Shown in pieces: positions 35,079-43,101 of a stretch of 64,000 bases of DNA. Source of the stretch: Bacillus methanolicus PB1 (GTDB lineage Bacteria; Bacillota; Bacilli; Bacillales; Cytobacillaceae); the NCBI RefSeq assembly GCF_000262755.1, contig NZ_AFEU01000001.1, positions 806,001 to 870,000 on the forward strand. The letters are read 5' to 3'. A model generated the notes under the pieces. The model was not told the DNA's origin. It ran no database searches and saw only the letters and a list, made by a program, of their open reading frames with translations. Each line of letters starts with the position of its first letter. Position 1 is the stretch's first letter. A program made the translations under genes and the position numbers.

Positions 35079-36440
35079 TTAAGCAGCTTGTAATGTAATT
35101 TGAGGCAATCCTCGCAATAATTTTGAACCATCAAATTCACACTGTTTTTGACCAATGACAAATAAGACACGTAATAGCTTACAACACAGGGCGATGAGGG
35201 ACTGTTGCTTTTTTAAAGGCCTTTCAGATCGTTTTGTATAGTATTGATGTAAAGCTTTAAAAGTTGGATTATGGGCAACGAGTGGCCGAATCGCTAAGTA
35301 CAGAGCTTTACGCAGCCTACTTCGTCCCCGTTTCGTTATTCTGGTTTGTCCTTTAAATTTTCCAGAACTATGCTCACGTAATGAAAGGCCTGCCAGATTA
35401 ACTAATTGCTGAGGGTGACTGTACTTTGTGAGATCACCCACTTCAGCGAAGAATAGAGCGACTGTTGTAACACCTAACCCAGGAATATTCATCATTTGCT
35501 TAGCACCTGGGATCGTTTCTACAAGAGCTTCTAGCTCCTGATCCAACTCTTCCAACTGCGTTTGATAAAGCTCATATTGGTCAATCAGATATTCCATTTC
35601 ACGTTTGGCAAACTGAATCCCGATTTGAATTCCAATGCTCTTTTTGGCCGTTTCTACTAGTTTCGTTGCTCGCTTTATTCCAACTGCTCGTTGTACAAAT
35701 GGCTTCCACTTTGAGAGAACCTCTTCAGGTGTCATTTCTTTAATTTGAGAAGGAAATGGAAACAGTTTTAGCGTGCAAAGAGCTGCTTTTCCTTCCCAAT
35801 CCCCGAAAACATCGAAAAACTCCGGAAAATAACGTTGAATCAAATTCTGAATACGCCCTTCTGTGATGGCAAGCTGTTGAGTGAGCTGATCTCTTATTTT
35901 GACGCCTTCTCTTAGTTCCGCGTAAATGCCGTCTAAGAGATTTGGTACGGAGTATCGGCCGTCTTTAATCAGCTGTGCAATCACTCTGGCGTCTTTTGTA
36001 TCGTTTTTTGTTGGAGAATTGTCATCAAACTCTTTGCTTTTCTTTACATGCATTGGATTGACTAATACAAAGTCGTAGCCCTTTGCGGTAAGAAAATAAG
36101 CGAGATTTAACCAGTAAGGCCCGGTTGGTTCAACCCCAAAAATCACATGATTCTTATCATTTTCTTTTTGGTGTCGCTTCACCCAATCTAAAAGCATTTG
36201 GAAACCATGTATGCGGTTTTCAAAGATCAAGCGTTTTCCAAATTCAATTCCTCGATCATCTTGTGCTCGTGCAACGTGCTTGTCTTTTGCAATATCAATG
36301 CCGATAATTAATGTTGATGGTGTGATTTGCGAGATTTTTTGATTTTGCGTATAATTCATATCGAGTCCTCCTTGGTAACTTATTAATTCGGGGTCAATGC
36401 ATTGACACCCTGTACTATACCAAGAGGGCTCTTTTTGTTT
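34720..36440 (-). mobile_element. IS110-family insertion sequence (IS1111-like layout)
   Basis: One full-length DEDD transposase with a long 3' non-coding region. The element lies against the truncated DDE transposase on one side and the DUF7768 gene on the other. Its ends lack obvious long inverted repeats, as usual for the family, so the limits are approximate. Confidence 0.7.
35079..36359 (-). CDS. IS110-family DEDD transposase/recombinase
   Basis: A 426-residue recombinase. The N-terminal RuvC-like domain has the first Asp in LIIGIDIAKDKHVA, Glu in IFGVEPTGPYW and the Asp pair in KNDTKDARVIAQLI. The C-terminal Transposase_20 domain has the catalytic-serine region near NIPGLGVTTVALFFAEVGD and SGKFKGQTRITKRGRSRLRK. 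AAGGAGG lies 7 nt before the ATG at 36359. It appears intact. RNA-guided target and donor choice is known for the family and may apply here. Confidence 0.92.
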   Translation of the reverse strand: MNYTQNQKISQITPSTLIIGIDIAKDKHVARAQDDRGIEFGKRLIFENRIHGFQMLLDWVKRHQKENDKNHVIFGVEPTGPYWLNLAYFLTAKGYDFVLVNPMHVKKSKEFDDNSPTKNDTKDARVIAQLIKDGRYSVPNLLDGIYAELREGVKIRDQLTQQLAITEGRIQNLIQRYFPEFFDVFGDWEGKAALCTLKLFPFPSQIKEMTPEEVLSKWKPFVQRAVGIKRATKLVETAKKSIGIQIGIQFAKREMEYLIDQYELYQTQLEELDQELEALVETIPGAKQMMNIPGLGVTTVALFFAEVGDLTKYSHPQQLVNLAGLSLREHSSGKFKGQTRITKRGRSRLRKALYLAIRPLVAHNPTFKALHQYYTKRSERPLKKQQSLIALCCKLLRVLFVIGQKQCEFDGSKLLRGLPQITLQAA

Positions 36441-36446
36441 CAAACC

Positions 36447-36875
36447 TCAAATTTCTTCATTACAGGAATGCTCCTCGCATTTTTCAGTAAAATATCTGAT
36501 AGGGATGCGGTGCTTTGAAGCTTTGTCGATTTCTGCTTGCATTCCAGCTGAGATGTAGCTGCCAAATACCCATAGCTCATCACATTTTCTGAGCCAGACC
36601 ATGCCAAAAAACAAACCTAGCTTTCTCTGGTCAGGATCGCAGTCATCCATCACCTGTGGATATAGCAGATGGGGAGCGAAGGGAATGGCTCCTTGCTCCA
36701 CTGCAAATTTTAGGTATCTTCTGGCATTCTCCAGGTTTCTAGCTGTATCTCCAGCAAAGGGTGAGCAGATGAAAACGCAAGGCTTATATTTTTTCGCTTT
36801 TTCTTCGCGCATTACATTCTCCAATGCTTCCGCAGCTGTTGGGTCCGGATATCCTTCAGAATTATATTTGTCCAT
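36447..36875 (-). CDS. Phage-type DUF4406/DUF7768 protein (nucleoside deoxyribosyltransferase-like fold)
   Basis: A 142-residue protein with VFICSPFAGD, the RRYLKFAVEQGAIPFAPHLL segment and ELWVFGSYISAGMQAEID. These match the DUF4406/DUF7768 family, which has a nucleoside 2-deoxyribosyltransferase-like fold and is common in phage replication modules. GAGGTGG precedes the ATG, 3 nt after the antirepressor stop codon. The gene ends a few bases from the IS110 element, which may have removed the genes that normally follow. Confidence 0.75.
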   Translation of the reverse strand: MDKYNSEGYPDPTAAEALENVMREEKAKKYKPCVFICSPFAGDTARNLENARRYLKFAVEQGAIPFAPHLLYPQVMDDCDPDQRKLGLFFGMVWLRKCDELWVFGSYISAGMQAEIDKASKHRIPIRYFTEKCEEHSCNEEI

Positions 36876-36877
36876 CG

Positions 36878-37669
36878 CTATACCACCTCAAATTCCTGCC
36901 CTTGCTCTATTAGCGGAAGAATGCCCTGCGCTTTAAGCAATTCATAGATAAACAAGCGGCCTTTCTGAGTCCAATAAGTATGGACCTTCGAATGCATCGT
37001 CCCATCATTTCCGGGGTAGCTATGGGTTTTGGTTACGGTATAGCCATGCTGGGCGTGTTTCTGATACAAGAGCCATATTTTCCCTTGACGGAATTGAACA
37101 CCCAGATCATGAAGATATTCATTAAGCCAGCGACCAGACTTCCCATAATCCTTGGCAATTGTCGTAATGGCTACCGCATCCTTACAATTAAGAACCACGT
37201 CGTAATAGCTTGCTTTAGGTTTCATTTCAGCGATCTGCTGTTCCTGAATGCTTATGGTGGCAGATAGCTTAGCATTTTTTGCACGCTCTGCTTTAAGCTC
37301 CTGTAACGCCTTGATCCAAAGATCGGGATTGGCAAGCAGTTCATCTGCGGCATATAACCCATGTTTACGAATAGAAGGAAGAACCTCGTGGGTTACCCAT
37401 CGTTTGAACTTTTTGGCTTCCGGCTTTCGAGAAACCAATATCACGCTATACAGGCCGCTTTCGTTGATAATAGATACTTCCTGTTTGCCGCCAGGGGTGT
37501 CGATAATATCGACTCTCTTTTCATCGTTGTCCAAACGGGCCATAACATCGCGACTGTTCCCGATTTCTAATACAGCACATACATCTTTCAGCACCCACCA
37601 AGGATTCCCATTTTTCAGAACTGTTCTGACTGTGCTTCCCTCGTAGTTAAAAATAGTTAATTCGTTCAT
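36878..37669 (-). CDS. Phage antirepressor (Bro-N plus KilA-C domains)
   Basis: A 263-residue DNA-binding protein. Residues 1-105 form a Bro-N domain (GNPWWVLKDVCAVLEIGNSRD, FKRWVTHEVLPSIRKHG). Residues 145-260 form a KilA-C-type antirepressor domain (ITTIAKDYGKSGRWLNEYLHDLGV, TYWTQKGRLFIYELLK). Such proteins relieve phage repressors or act in replication control. The ATG at 37669 has GGAGGTT upstream; sequence before it is a terminator-leader cassette, so the frame opening at 37759 is not coding. It overlaps nothing and is followed by the DUF7768 gene. Confidence 0.88.
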   Translation of the reverse strand: MNELTIFNYEGSTVRTVLKNGNPWWVLKDVCAVLEIGNSRDVMARLDNDEKRVDIIDTPGGKQEVSIINESGLYSVILVSRKPEAKKFKRWVTHEVLPSIRKHGLYAADELLANPDLWIKALQELKAERAKNAKLSATISIQEQQIAEMKPKASYYDVVLNCKDAVAITTIAKDYGKSGRWLNEYLHDLGVQFRQGKIWLLYQKHAQHGYTVTKTHSYPGNDGTMHSKVHTYWTQKGRLFIYELLKAQGILPLIEQGQEFEVV

Positions 37670-37755
37670 ATAGAACCTCCAGCTTATCGTTGTAGGGCGG
37701 CATGAACTGCCCTCAGCTATAAGCAAAAAAAGGGGGTTAGTCGAACCCCCTAAAA
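37670..37755 (-). promoter_or_regulatory. Terminator-leader cassette 1 (between DNA polymerase and antirepressor)
   Basis: On the minus strand AGGGGGTTCGACTAACCCCCT with TTTTTTT (37751-37724) is an intrinsic terminator; it is followed by GCTTAT...GGGCAG...GCCGCCC...ATAAGC, a second hairpin, and then GGAGG. Related arrangements occur at 41889-41964 and 42478-42590. Confidence 0.7.
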
Positions 37756-39683
37756 TCAATCTTTTTTATAAAAGTTGCATTCATAACCATCAGCACGAAG
37801 TAAAAGTCCCTTTGCCCAAGGCGGAGTTTTACCCATAAGAGTACAAACATCCTGTAAGGATACTCCTAATGGCACTTCCAACACAGTCTCGTCGTGGACA
37901 TGCATCACGATTTGAAACCCTGCTTTATCTAGATTTTGCATAGCAAAACACAGAATATCTCTTGAGATTGCCTGCACAATGTTTTCCACAAACTTTGGTC
38001 CATAGCTTTCAATCCGCTCCCATTTTTTTGTTGCACCTATGCCTTCATATGTCACCGACTCACTTCCAAGGCTGTTTATTCCCATTCGGGGCTTTACATA
38101 GGTCAGTTGTCTTCCTGATGGAAGCCATATCAGAAGCATTCCACTTCGATACTCAAACTGGATTCTATGAGTCTCAGTTCTGGTTCTCTCTTTTACCGCT
38201 TCTTTCACGGATCTATCAACATCCCACCACAGCCGTACAATATTGGGATTAGTATTTCGCCATGCAGTTACCAGCGGTTTTAGTTCTTCCTCGGAAAGAC
38301 CCATTTCCAGAGCACCCATTGCTTTCAGTGCGCCAACAGAGCCGCCGTAACCTAGGGCCAGCTCTGCAATCTTACCTTTTTGCCTTAGCGGGCTTCCTTT
38401 TGTCACTTCTTCAATGGGAACTCGAAACATTTGGGCAGCTGATGCTTCATATATTTTTCCATGGGTAGCAAACACTTCATTTCGCCATGCTTCGCCTGCA
38501 AGCCAGGCAATAACCCTCGCTTCAATGGCACTGAAATCAGCCACGATAAACTTGAATCCTTCTTTAGGGATGAATGCAGTACGGATAAGTTCAGACAATA
38601 CGCCGGGGACAGAATTATACAGCATCTCTAATGCTTCGAACTGTCCGCTGCGAACAAGACTTCGTGCTTGTTCCAAGTCAGGCAAGTGATTCTGCGGAAG
38701 GTTTTGCACCTGAATGAGTCTTCCTGCAAATCGACCTGTACGATTAGCTCCATAAAACTGCAATAGACCGCGTGCCCAGCACAAACGACATTTTCCATTG
38801 CTGTGTATTTCTTTACGCTGGACTTAGCCAGTAGCTGCCGCAGTTCCAGCACTTCACTTAGACGATCCGGTGCTGTTCGTAGTAATGTTTTAACTGATGC
38901 CTTATCTAGGCTTTCTGTTTCCAGACCGTTCTCGGAAAGCCAGGTTTTCATCTGGGCAACTGAGTTTGGGTTCTCTAGTTTAGTAAGAACACGCATACGG
39001 TTCGTAAGCACTTCTCTCGTCTGATCATCGCATCGAATGGCTTGCTTTACTAATTCCAAATCTAACTGGATACCCCTATCGTTAATCTGCTGGTCTAGGA
39101 TATAGTTCTGCCACTCATGTTCAGGCATCGGGAACTTTTCAAGCCGCGACTGTATCGCCAGTTCTGCTTCTACATCTCGGGCGTTATATGCCTTGAACCG
39201 TTCCCATTTATCTGGGGCATGTTCCGGTAAATTTCTGGTACGTCTGCCATTTGTCTGAGTTGGTTTACATGGGACGGAGAAATATCGAATCAGTTCCTTA
39301 CCCTCAGTAAGTTTTTGTTTATCAGCACCGGTAACCAAGGCTGCACCCTCTAAAGAAAGCGGAAGTCCAAGATACGCAGACCAAACCATCGTGCAACGCC
39401 ACGAATTAGGTTCCAGCCAAATACCAAGGTACCGGGACAAACAGATGCGTTCAAACTGTGCATTGAATGCCCACTTTGTTACTTGACTATCTAAAACGGC
39501 ATTTTCTATTTCTCGTGGAATCATTTCACCACTTGCCAAGTCAACTACCTGCACCGGTCCAGCATCCACACTATAGCCAAAAAGCAAAATTTCAAAATCC
39601 GGAGCTTTAGCATAGCGATAGACCCCGCTTTTGGCGAGGTCTACGCTACTATATGTTTCTATATCTATGCTGAGGGTTCTCAT
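37756..39683 (-). pseudogene. Phage family A DNA polymerase split by a frameshift
   Basis: Frame 1 (39683-38628) has a 3'-5' exonuclease domain: SIDIETYSSVDL at the start and NARDVEAELAI. It is in register up to KKYTAMENVVCA. Frame 2 (38784-37756) resumes with ARGLLQFYGANRTGRF and holds polymerase motif A (VADFSAIEARV), motif B (RQKGKIAELALGYGG) and motif C (VMHVHDETVLEVP). The two overlap out of phase around 38770, where relatives read CADGRARG, so a small deletion broke the gene. If the sequence is right, no full polymerase is made. It is the core enzyme of the prophage replication module. Confidence 0.85.
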
Positions 39684-40240
39684 GATAAAAAGTCGTCATC
39701 CACATCGGTGGCAAAGTCTTCAGCAGCATTCGTTCTGCCGCCTAAAGGCTCACCGTCTCGGATTTTCTGAATATTGCCAAGGCCACATGCAATACCTTTG
39801 TTGCCATTGGAGTTGAAGGCATAGAAGTTGATACTTACTCTTGCATACACACCGGAGTAAACTTCAGAATGGTCAAGAATCGGATTAACGTTCCTGTCTA
39901 CAATTTGAGGTGCAGTGTTGCTATTGGCATTGATGAAATAGCTGTTTGCATAAGCTTCATCATCTGGACGGTCAATATCGCCATCTCGCAAAGGGAGTTT
40001 GAGTGCGGCTTTGTTCGGAATTTTGCCGCCAAACTTACCTTTGCCTTCTTCAATTGCGGCATTCACTGCTGCATTGATGGCATTAAGGGTTTTGGTATCG
40101 CTCTTAGGAATAATCAGGCTCACGCTGTATTTTTCAGCGCCCCCATTAATGGATTTTGGTTCCCAGACGTTGGCATAAGAGAGTCTCACAATTCCAGTGA
40201 TCACTTTCGTAGGGTTAGTTCTTTTTGCTGTGTTTGACAT
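39680..40240 (-). CDS. DUF2815 protein, phage single-stranded-DNA-binding-like
   Basis: A 186-residue protein of the DUF2815 family, with VITGIVRLSYANVWEPKS at the N terminus, KYSVSLIIPKSD, and FYAFNSNGNKGIACGLGNIQ and a very acidic C terminus (ATDVDDDFLS). The acidic tail and the place between nuclease and polymerase suggest a single-stranded-DNA-binding role. Start at ATG 40240 with GGAGG 8 nt upstream. The 3' end overlaps the polymerase start by 4 bp. Confidence 0.85.
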   Translation of the reverse strand: MSNTAKRTNPTKVITGIVRLSYANVWEPKSINGGAEKYSVSLIIPKSDTKTLNAINAAVNAAIEEGKGKFGGKIPNKAALKLPLRDGDIDRPDDEAYANSYFINANSNTAPQIVDRNVNPILDHSEVYSGVYARVSINFYAFNSNGNKGIACGLGNIQKIRDGEPLGGRTNAAEDFATDVDDDFLS

Positions 40241-40244
40241 AGTA

Positions 40245-41372
40245 TTAAACCTCCATAAAATCATTTTTTGCTGATGATGTATTCATTTCGGGACGCTTGT
40301 CTGAAACAGGCACTAGCGTCGGTTTTCCCGGTGGCTTCATGACTAGTCCACCAAGGATTTCATTAAACTTGGATTTGCCCATCAATTTTTCCATTTCAGT
40401 GATAGTGATGAGACTTTGCTTGTAAATATCGCGATAACCTGCATTCTTCGCCGCTTCAGCAACTGCTTCTTCATCTGTATATTTACGGTTAGAGCGGCCT
40501 TCGACTACCTTAAATCCCGGCCACTGCTTTCCATGATTGACAGCCGCATCTGTTGCATAGGCTATAATTTCGTTTGCCCAGCTGGTAAGGTCTCCGATAG
40601 ATGAAAGAATCTCCGCGATTTCTTCATCTGATAGCAGTGGCGGTAAAGCAAACTCAAAAGTAGCCAGTTTCATTTTTGCTTCTGCTCTAGCTCTACACTT
40701 CACCGCTGCTCTGCAAAATTGGCACCATTCACCAGGGCAATAATTGCCGTCACCTGCAAAAGCCAACTCCGCTTTGGGCTTTAAAACTTCCTCTGCCCAC
40801 TGATACAAGCTATACTTCATTACTGTGTATGTGCTGACATTTTCCCGGCGTGGTTGGTAGATTGTCATTGAAACCGTATCAATGTCATAGATGCCATCGA
40901 ATAGCTCCAGTGCACCAAGGGCATAGAGCTTCATCTGCGGATTCTCCTCTGCATTTACCAAAACACCTTGACCATACTTGAAGTCAATAATATGAAGGGT
41001 TCCATCAGAGATAATTAAGCAGTCACCCGTTCCAAAACCCTCTGGGACATATTTTGAGAAGTCCAAACGCTGTTCGATTAAGACAAGCGGATCATTGCAG
41101 GACTGCTTTGCCTGTTCAATGACTTCAAGTACAAATTCAACATAGCCATCAGTGAAGGTATCCATCTCATCAGAGTCATAAGGTGAAACCGGCTTTTTTG
41201 ACCGCATCTTCAACGCCCTGCGAAGCTTGTGTTCACTTAATGCATGAGCAGCACTACCTTCAGCTGCAGCTTCACCGCTATTATCATCAAACTCAAGTTC
41301 CAGCCTTGCTGACGGTGTACAGTTCATCCAGCGATGGGCTCCGGATGCAGAGAGAAGTGCATGTTTGCTCAT
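40245..41372 (-). CDS. DUF2800 protein, Cas4/RecB-like PD-(D/E)XK nuclease
   Basis: A 375-residue protein. The nuclease core is visible as FGTGDCLIISDGTLHIIDFK, with the metal-binding aspartates and lysine of the PD-(D/E)XK fold, followed by QMKLYALGAL. A cysteine cluster (CPGEWCQFCRAAVKC) resembles the 4Fe-4S ligands of Cas4/AddB-like exonucleases. It is standard in phage replication modules next to DUF2815 and DNA polymerase. The ATG overlaps the end of the previous gene by 4 bp. Confidence 0.88.
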   Translation of the reverse strand: MSKHALLSASGAHRWMNCTPSARLELEFDDNSGEAAAEGSAAHALSEHKLRRALKMRSKKPVSPYDSDEMDTFTDGYVEFVLEVIEQAKQSCNDPLVLIEQRLDFSKYVPEGFGTGDCLIISDGTLHIIDFKYGQGVLVNAEENPQMKLYALGALELFDGIYDIDTVSMTIYQPRRENVSTYTVMKYSLYQWAEEVLKPKAELAFAGDGNYCPGEWCQFCRAAVKCRARAEAKMKLATFEFALPPLLSDEEIAEILSSIGDLTSWANEIIAYATDAAVNHGKQWPGFKVVEGRSNRKYTDEEAVAEAAKNAGYRDIYKQSLITITEMEKLMGKSKFNEILGGLVMKPPGKPTLVPVSDKRPEMNTSSAKNDFMEV

Positions 41373-41686
41373 TTCAACCCCTCCGCATCTTTAAGAAGAG
41401 CTACATACTTGTTTGGATCAATCTCGCTAAGTTTAGATGCTCCATACTTTTGTAGCAGAGCCCTAACTTCTGCTGTAAATCCGTCATGACTCTTTTCCGC
41501 AAGCACAGCCCTTACCTCTTCCAAGGTAATCTGCTTTTCTTCTGGCTGTTTTTCCGGCTCAGGTGGCTCCGGTTTTGGCATTTCATCAGGCGCTTTTCTT
41601 GCTATTGCGTCTGCAACAGCCTGAACGCTGTCTGCCAGTGATCTAAGATCTGAGACCACATCGAGAAGAAGCTTGATTTTGCTCAT
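41369..41686 (-). CDS. Small prophage protein, unknown function
   Basis: A 105-residue protein with an N-terminal helix (KLLLDVVSDLRSLADSVQAV), a central proline/glutamate linker (PKPEPPEPEKQPEEK) and a C-terminal domain, VRAVLAEKSHDGFTAEVRAL followed by KYGASKLSEID, that resembles the small helical module found in many phage proteins. I do not know its function. GGAGG precedes ATG 41686, and the 3' end overlaps the DUF2800 start, so it is part of the operon. Confidence 0.65.
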   Translation of the reverse strand: MSKIKLLLDVVSDLRSLADSVQAVADAIARKAPDEMPKPEPPEPEKQPEEKQITLEEVRAVLAEKSHDGFTAEVRALLQKYGASKLSEIDPNKYVALLKDAEGLK

Positions 41687-41888
41687 GCTCCACACCTCCT
41701 TCCCTGATTTCCTTGATTTCTACCGTTTCGACTGAGTCACCGGGCGTAATTACAAGCAGGCTCACCTTTTTACCAAACAACAAATCTAGGAGTTTACTTC
41801 GGATTGTCTGTCTGCTGCTTTGAATTACAGGGCTTCGTCCGCCACCGGGTTTAGCCACATTAATTGTGACTTTGTGTTTAAGGCTCAT
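41643..41888 (-). CDS. Small prophage protein, unknown function
   Basis: An 81-residue protein that opens MSLKHKVTINVAKPGGGRSP and has a possible strand-rich middle (VSLLVITPGDSVETVEI). AAAGGAG precedes the ATG at 41888. Its 3' end overlaps the next gene by 44 bases in another frame. It is preceded by a terminator-leader cassette. Homologues stand in the same place in related prophage modules, but no function is known to me. Confidence 0.65.
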   Translation of the reverse strand: MSLKHKVTINVAKPGGGRSPVIQSSRQTIRSKLLDLLFGKKVSLLVITPGDSVETVEIKEIREGGVEHEQNQASSRCGLRS

Positions 41889-41964
41889 ATTCTGTCTCCT
41901 TTCCGGGGGCGGTTTTCCTGCCCCTCACCGATAAGCGAAAAAAAGGGTTCATTCGAACCCCCCA
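41889..41964 (-). promoter_or_regulatory. Terminator-leader cassette 2 (behind the sigma-like gene)
   Basis: On the minus strand GGGGGTTCGAATGAACCC with TTTTTTT is followed by CGCTTATCGGTGAGGGGC, then an AGGAAAACC loop, GCCCC and the ribosome site AAAGGAG. Order and sequence resemble cassette 1. Confidence 0.7.
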
Positions 41965-42459
41965 TCAAGAAAGAATTTTTCTTAATTTTTCGTGTATCTT
42001 TTTCAGGCGGTTACGGATAGCCGCTTCCGTCACTCCTTCTTCAGCAGCTATATCTGTGTTGGAACGTTTGTCCAAATAAACCTTTTTGAAAAGCTCTTTT
42101 TGCTGAGGCAAGAGACAACCCATAGCCTCAGCAAGCTTGTCCAGCGAATCCAGATGTTCAACTTTATCTTCGCCTTCTATGTAAATCTGTTCTGGATTTG
42201 CACTTTCATCTGCCAGATACTTATTACGATCTGTTGCCGCTTCACTCTCACCATCGTGATAAGCATCCAAATGAGATGTAACGCGGTAGTTGTAGCGGCG
42301 CTGCTCGTCTACTTCGTTATCATCCATAGAATGTAATAGATCGATGTCGGCTTCGGTGACTCCGTCTTCACCAGGGGTAATAACAATCTTTGTTCCTTCA
42401 GCAGTGTAATAAATGTAATTGGTTCTGTTCTTTTTACTCGTTTTGTACTCTCTTGACAT
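41965..42459 (-). CDS. Phage-type sigma-70-like factor
   Basis: A 164-residue protein whose C-terminal part is a sigma region 4-like HTH: LLPQQKELFKKVYLDKRSNT followed by DIAAEEGVTEAAIRNRLKKI. The middle contains the sigma-like YRVTSHLDAYHDG segment seen in phage RinA/ArpU-type proteins. It probably controls late or replication gene expression of the element. AAAGGAG precedes the ATG at 42459. Two terminators bracket it. Confidence 0.8.
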   Translation of the reverse strand: MSREYKTSKKNRTNYIYYTAEGTKIVITPGEDGVTEADIDLLHSMDDNEVDEQRRYNYRVTSHLDAYHDGESEAATDRNKYLADESANPEQIYIEGEDKVEHLDSLDKLAEAMGCLLPQQKELFKKVYLDKRSNTDIAAEEGVTEAAIRNRLKKIHEKLRKILS

Positions 42460-42477
42460 GTTTTGGCTCCTTTGGTT

Positions 42478-42590
42478 TTCAAAATTTGGCTTTGAAATCC
42501 GCGGGAGCCGCTTATCATCCGTGAGACAAAAAAAGACGGCAGTGGAACACCTTTTCAGGTATTCCGCACTGCCGTCTTGCGGTCTCGCGG
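42478..42590 (-). terminator. Large terminator hairpin and leader cassette 3
   Basis: AAGACGGCAGTG and CACTGCCGTCTT (about 42529-42577) form a 12-bp stem with an inner hairpin, followed on the minus strand by TTTTTTT, then GTCTCACGGATGATAAGCGG and CTCCCGCGG. It ends the small upstream gene and leads into the sigma-like gene. Confidence 0.85.
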
Positions 42591-42617
42591 ATTTATTAAC
42601 TTGGCTAATTGAAATAA

Positions 42618-42764
42618 TTAGTTTTTAAGATTAACAACCTCGGTTGTGCCATCTGCATTTCGTTTGATTAAAGTGATGCAATCTTTAATCTTGATTTCTA
42701 CCGTACCCGTAGCTTCATCCACTCGACAAACAAGTTTTCCATCTAGGTTTCGTACTTCACTCAT
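42618..42764 (-). CDS. Small prophage protein (48 residues)
   Basis: A 48-codon frame from ATG 42764 to TAA 42618 reads MSEVRNLDGKLVCRVDEATG and continues with alternating strand-like residues (VEIKIKDCITLIKRN, TTEVVNL). Such short beta-rich proteins are often the first gene of this type of replication module. AGAGGAT is 13 nt upstream. It is followed by the large terminator at 42529-42577. Confidence 0.65.
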   Translation of the reverse strand: MSEVRNLDGKLVCRVDEATGTVEIKIKDCITLIKRNADGTTEVVNLKN

Positions 42765-42857
42765 CTTGTTTTTTCATCCTCTCTTCTTTTGATAACAGGT
42801 ATTTATAAGTATTTAAGTTGAATTAAATAGTTTAGCTTTTTGTTACAGGTAAAGGAA

Positions 42858-42886
42858 TTGAATTATACCAATTTAAGTGATATAAT
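42858..42886 (+). promoter_or_regulatory. Strong SigA promoter of the defence operon
   Basis: TTGAAT (42858-42863), a 17-bp spacer and a consensus TATAAT (42881-42886) point toward the ABC-3C genes, giving a 5' leader of about 210 nt. A GGTATAATTC on the opposite strand in the same segment may be the -10 of the divergent prophage operon. Confidence 0.75.
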
Positions 42887-43044
42887 TTATAAAATGTAGT
42901 TAGCAGGATCAATTGGTTTACCAGGGTTGTCTTTTCGGGGAATAACATCACTCAAAGACCATAGCCACAAAATAAAAAATCCCTTTCCTGTATTGCTTAC
43001 AAGAAAAGGATACAAGCTTTAAACCTATAAGTATTTCCCTTCGG

Positions 43045-43077
43045 TTTGACCGGTTTTTGACCCTTTTTTGACCTTAT
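43045..43077 (+). repeat. Three direct TTTGACC repeats with an 11-bp period
   Basis: TTTGACC begins at 43045, 43056 and 43067, each one helical turn apart, 25-57 bp before the first ABC-3C gene and downstream of its promoter. They could be a roadblock operator or a remnant of a recombinase site. Confidence 0.7.
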
Positions 43078-43101
43078 GGTTCTGCAGAAAGGGATGGTCG
43101 C

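Noticed and set aside
43045-43077. Plasmid-type iterons
   Set aside because: Only three 7-bp copies and no replication initiator gene nearby; treated as possible operator.
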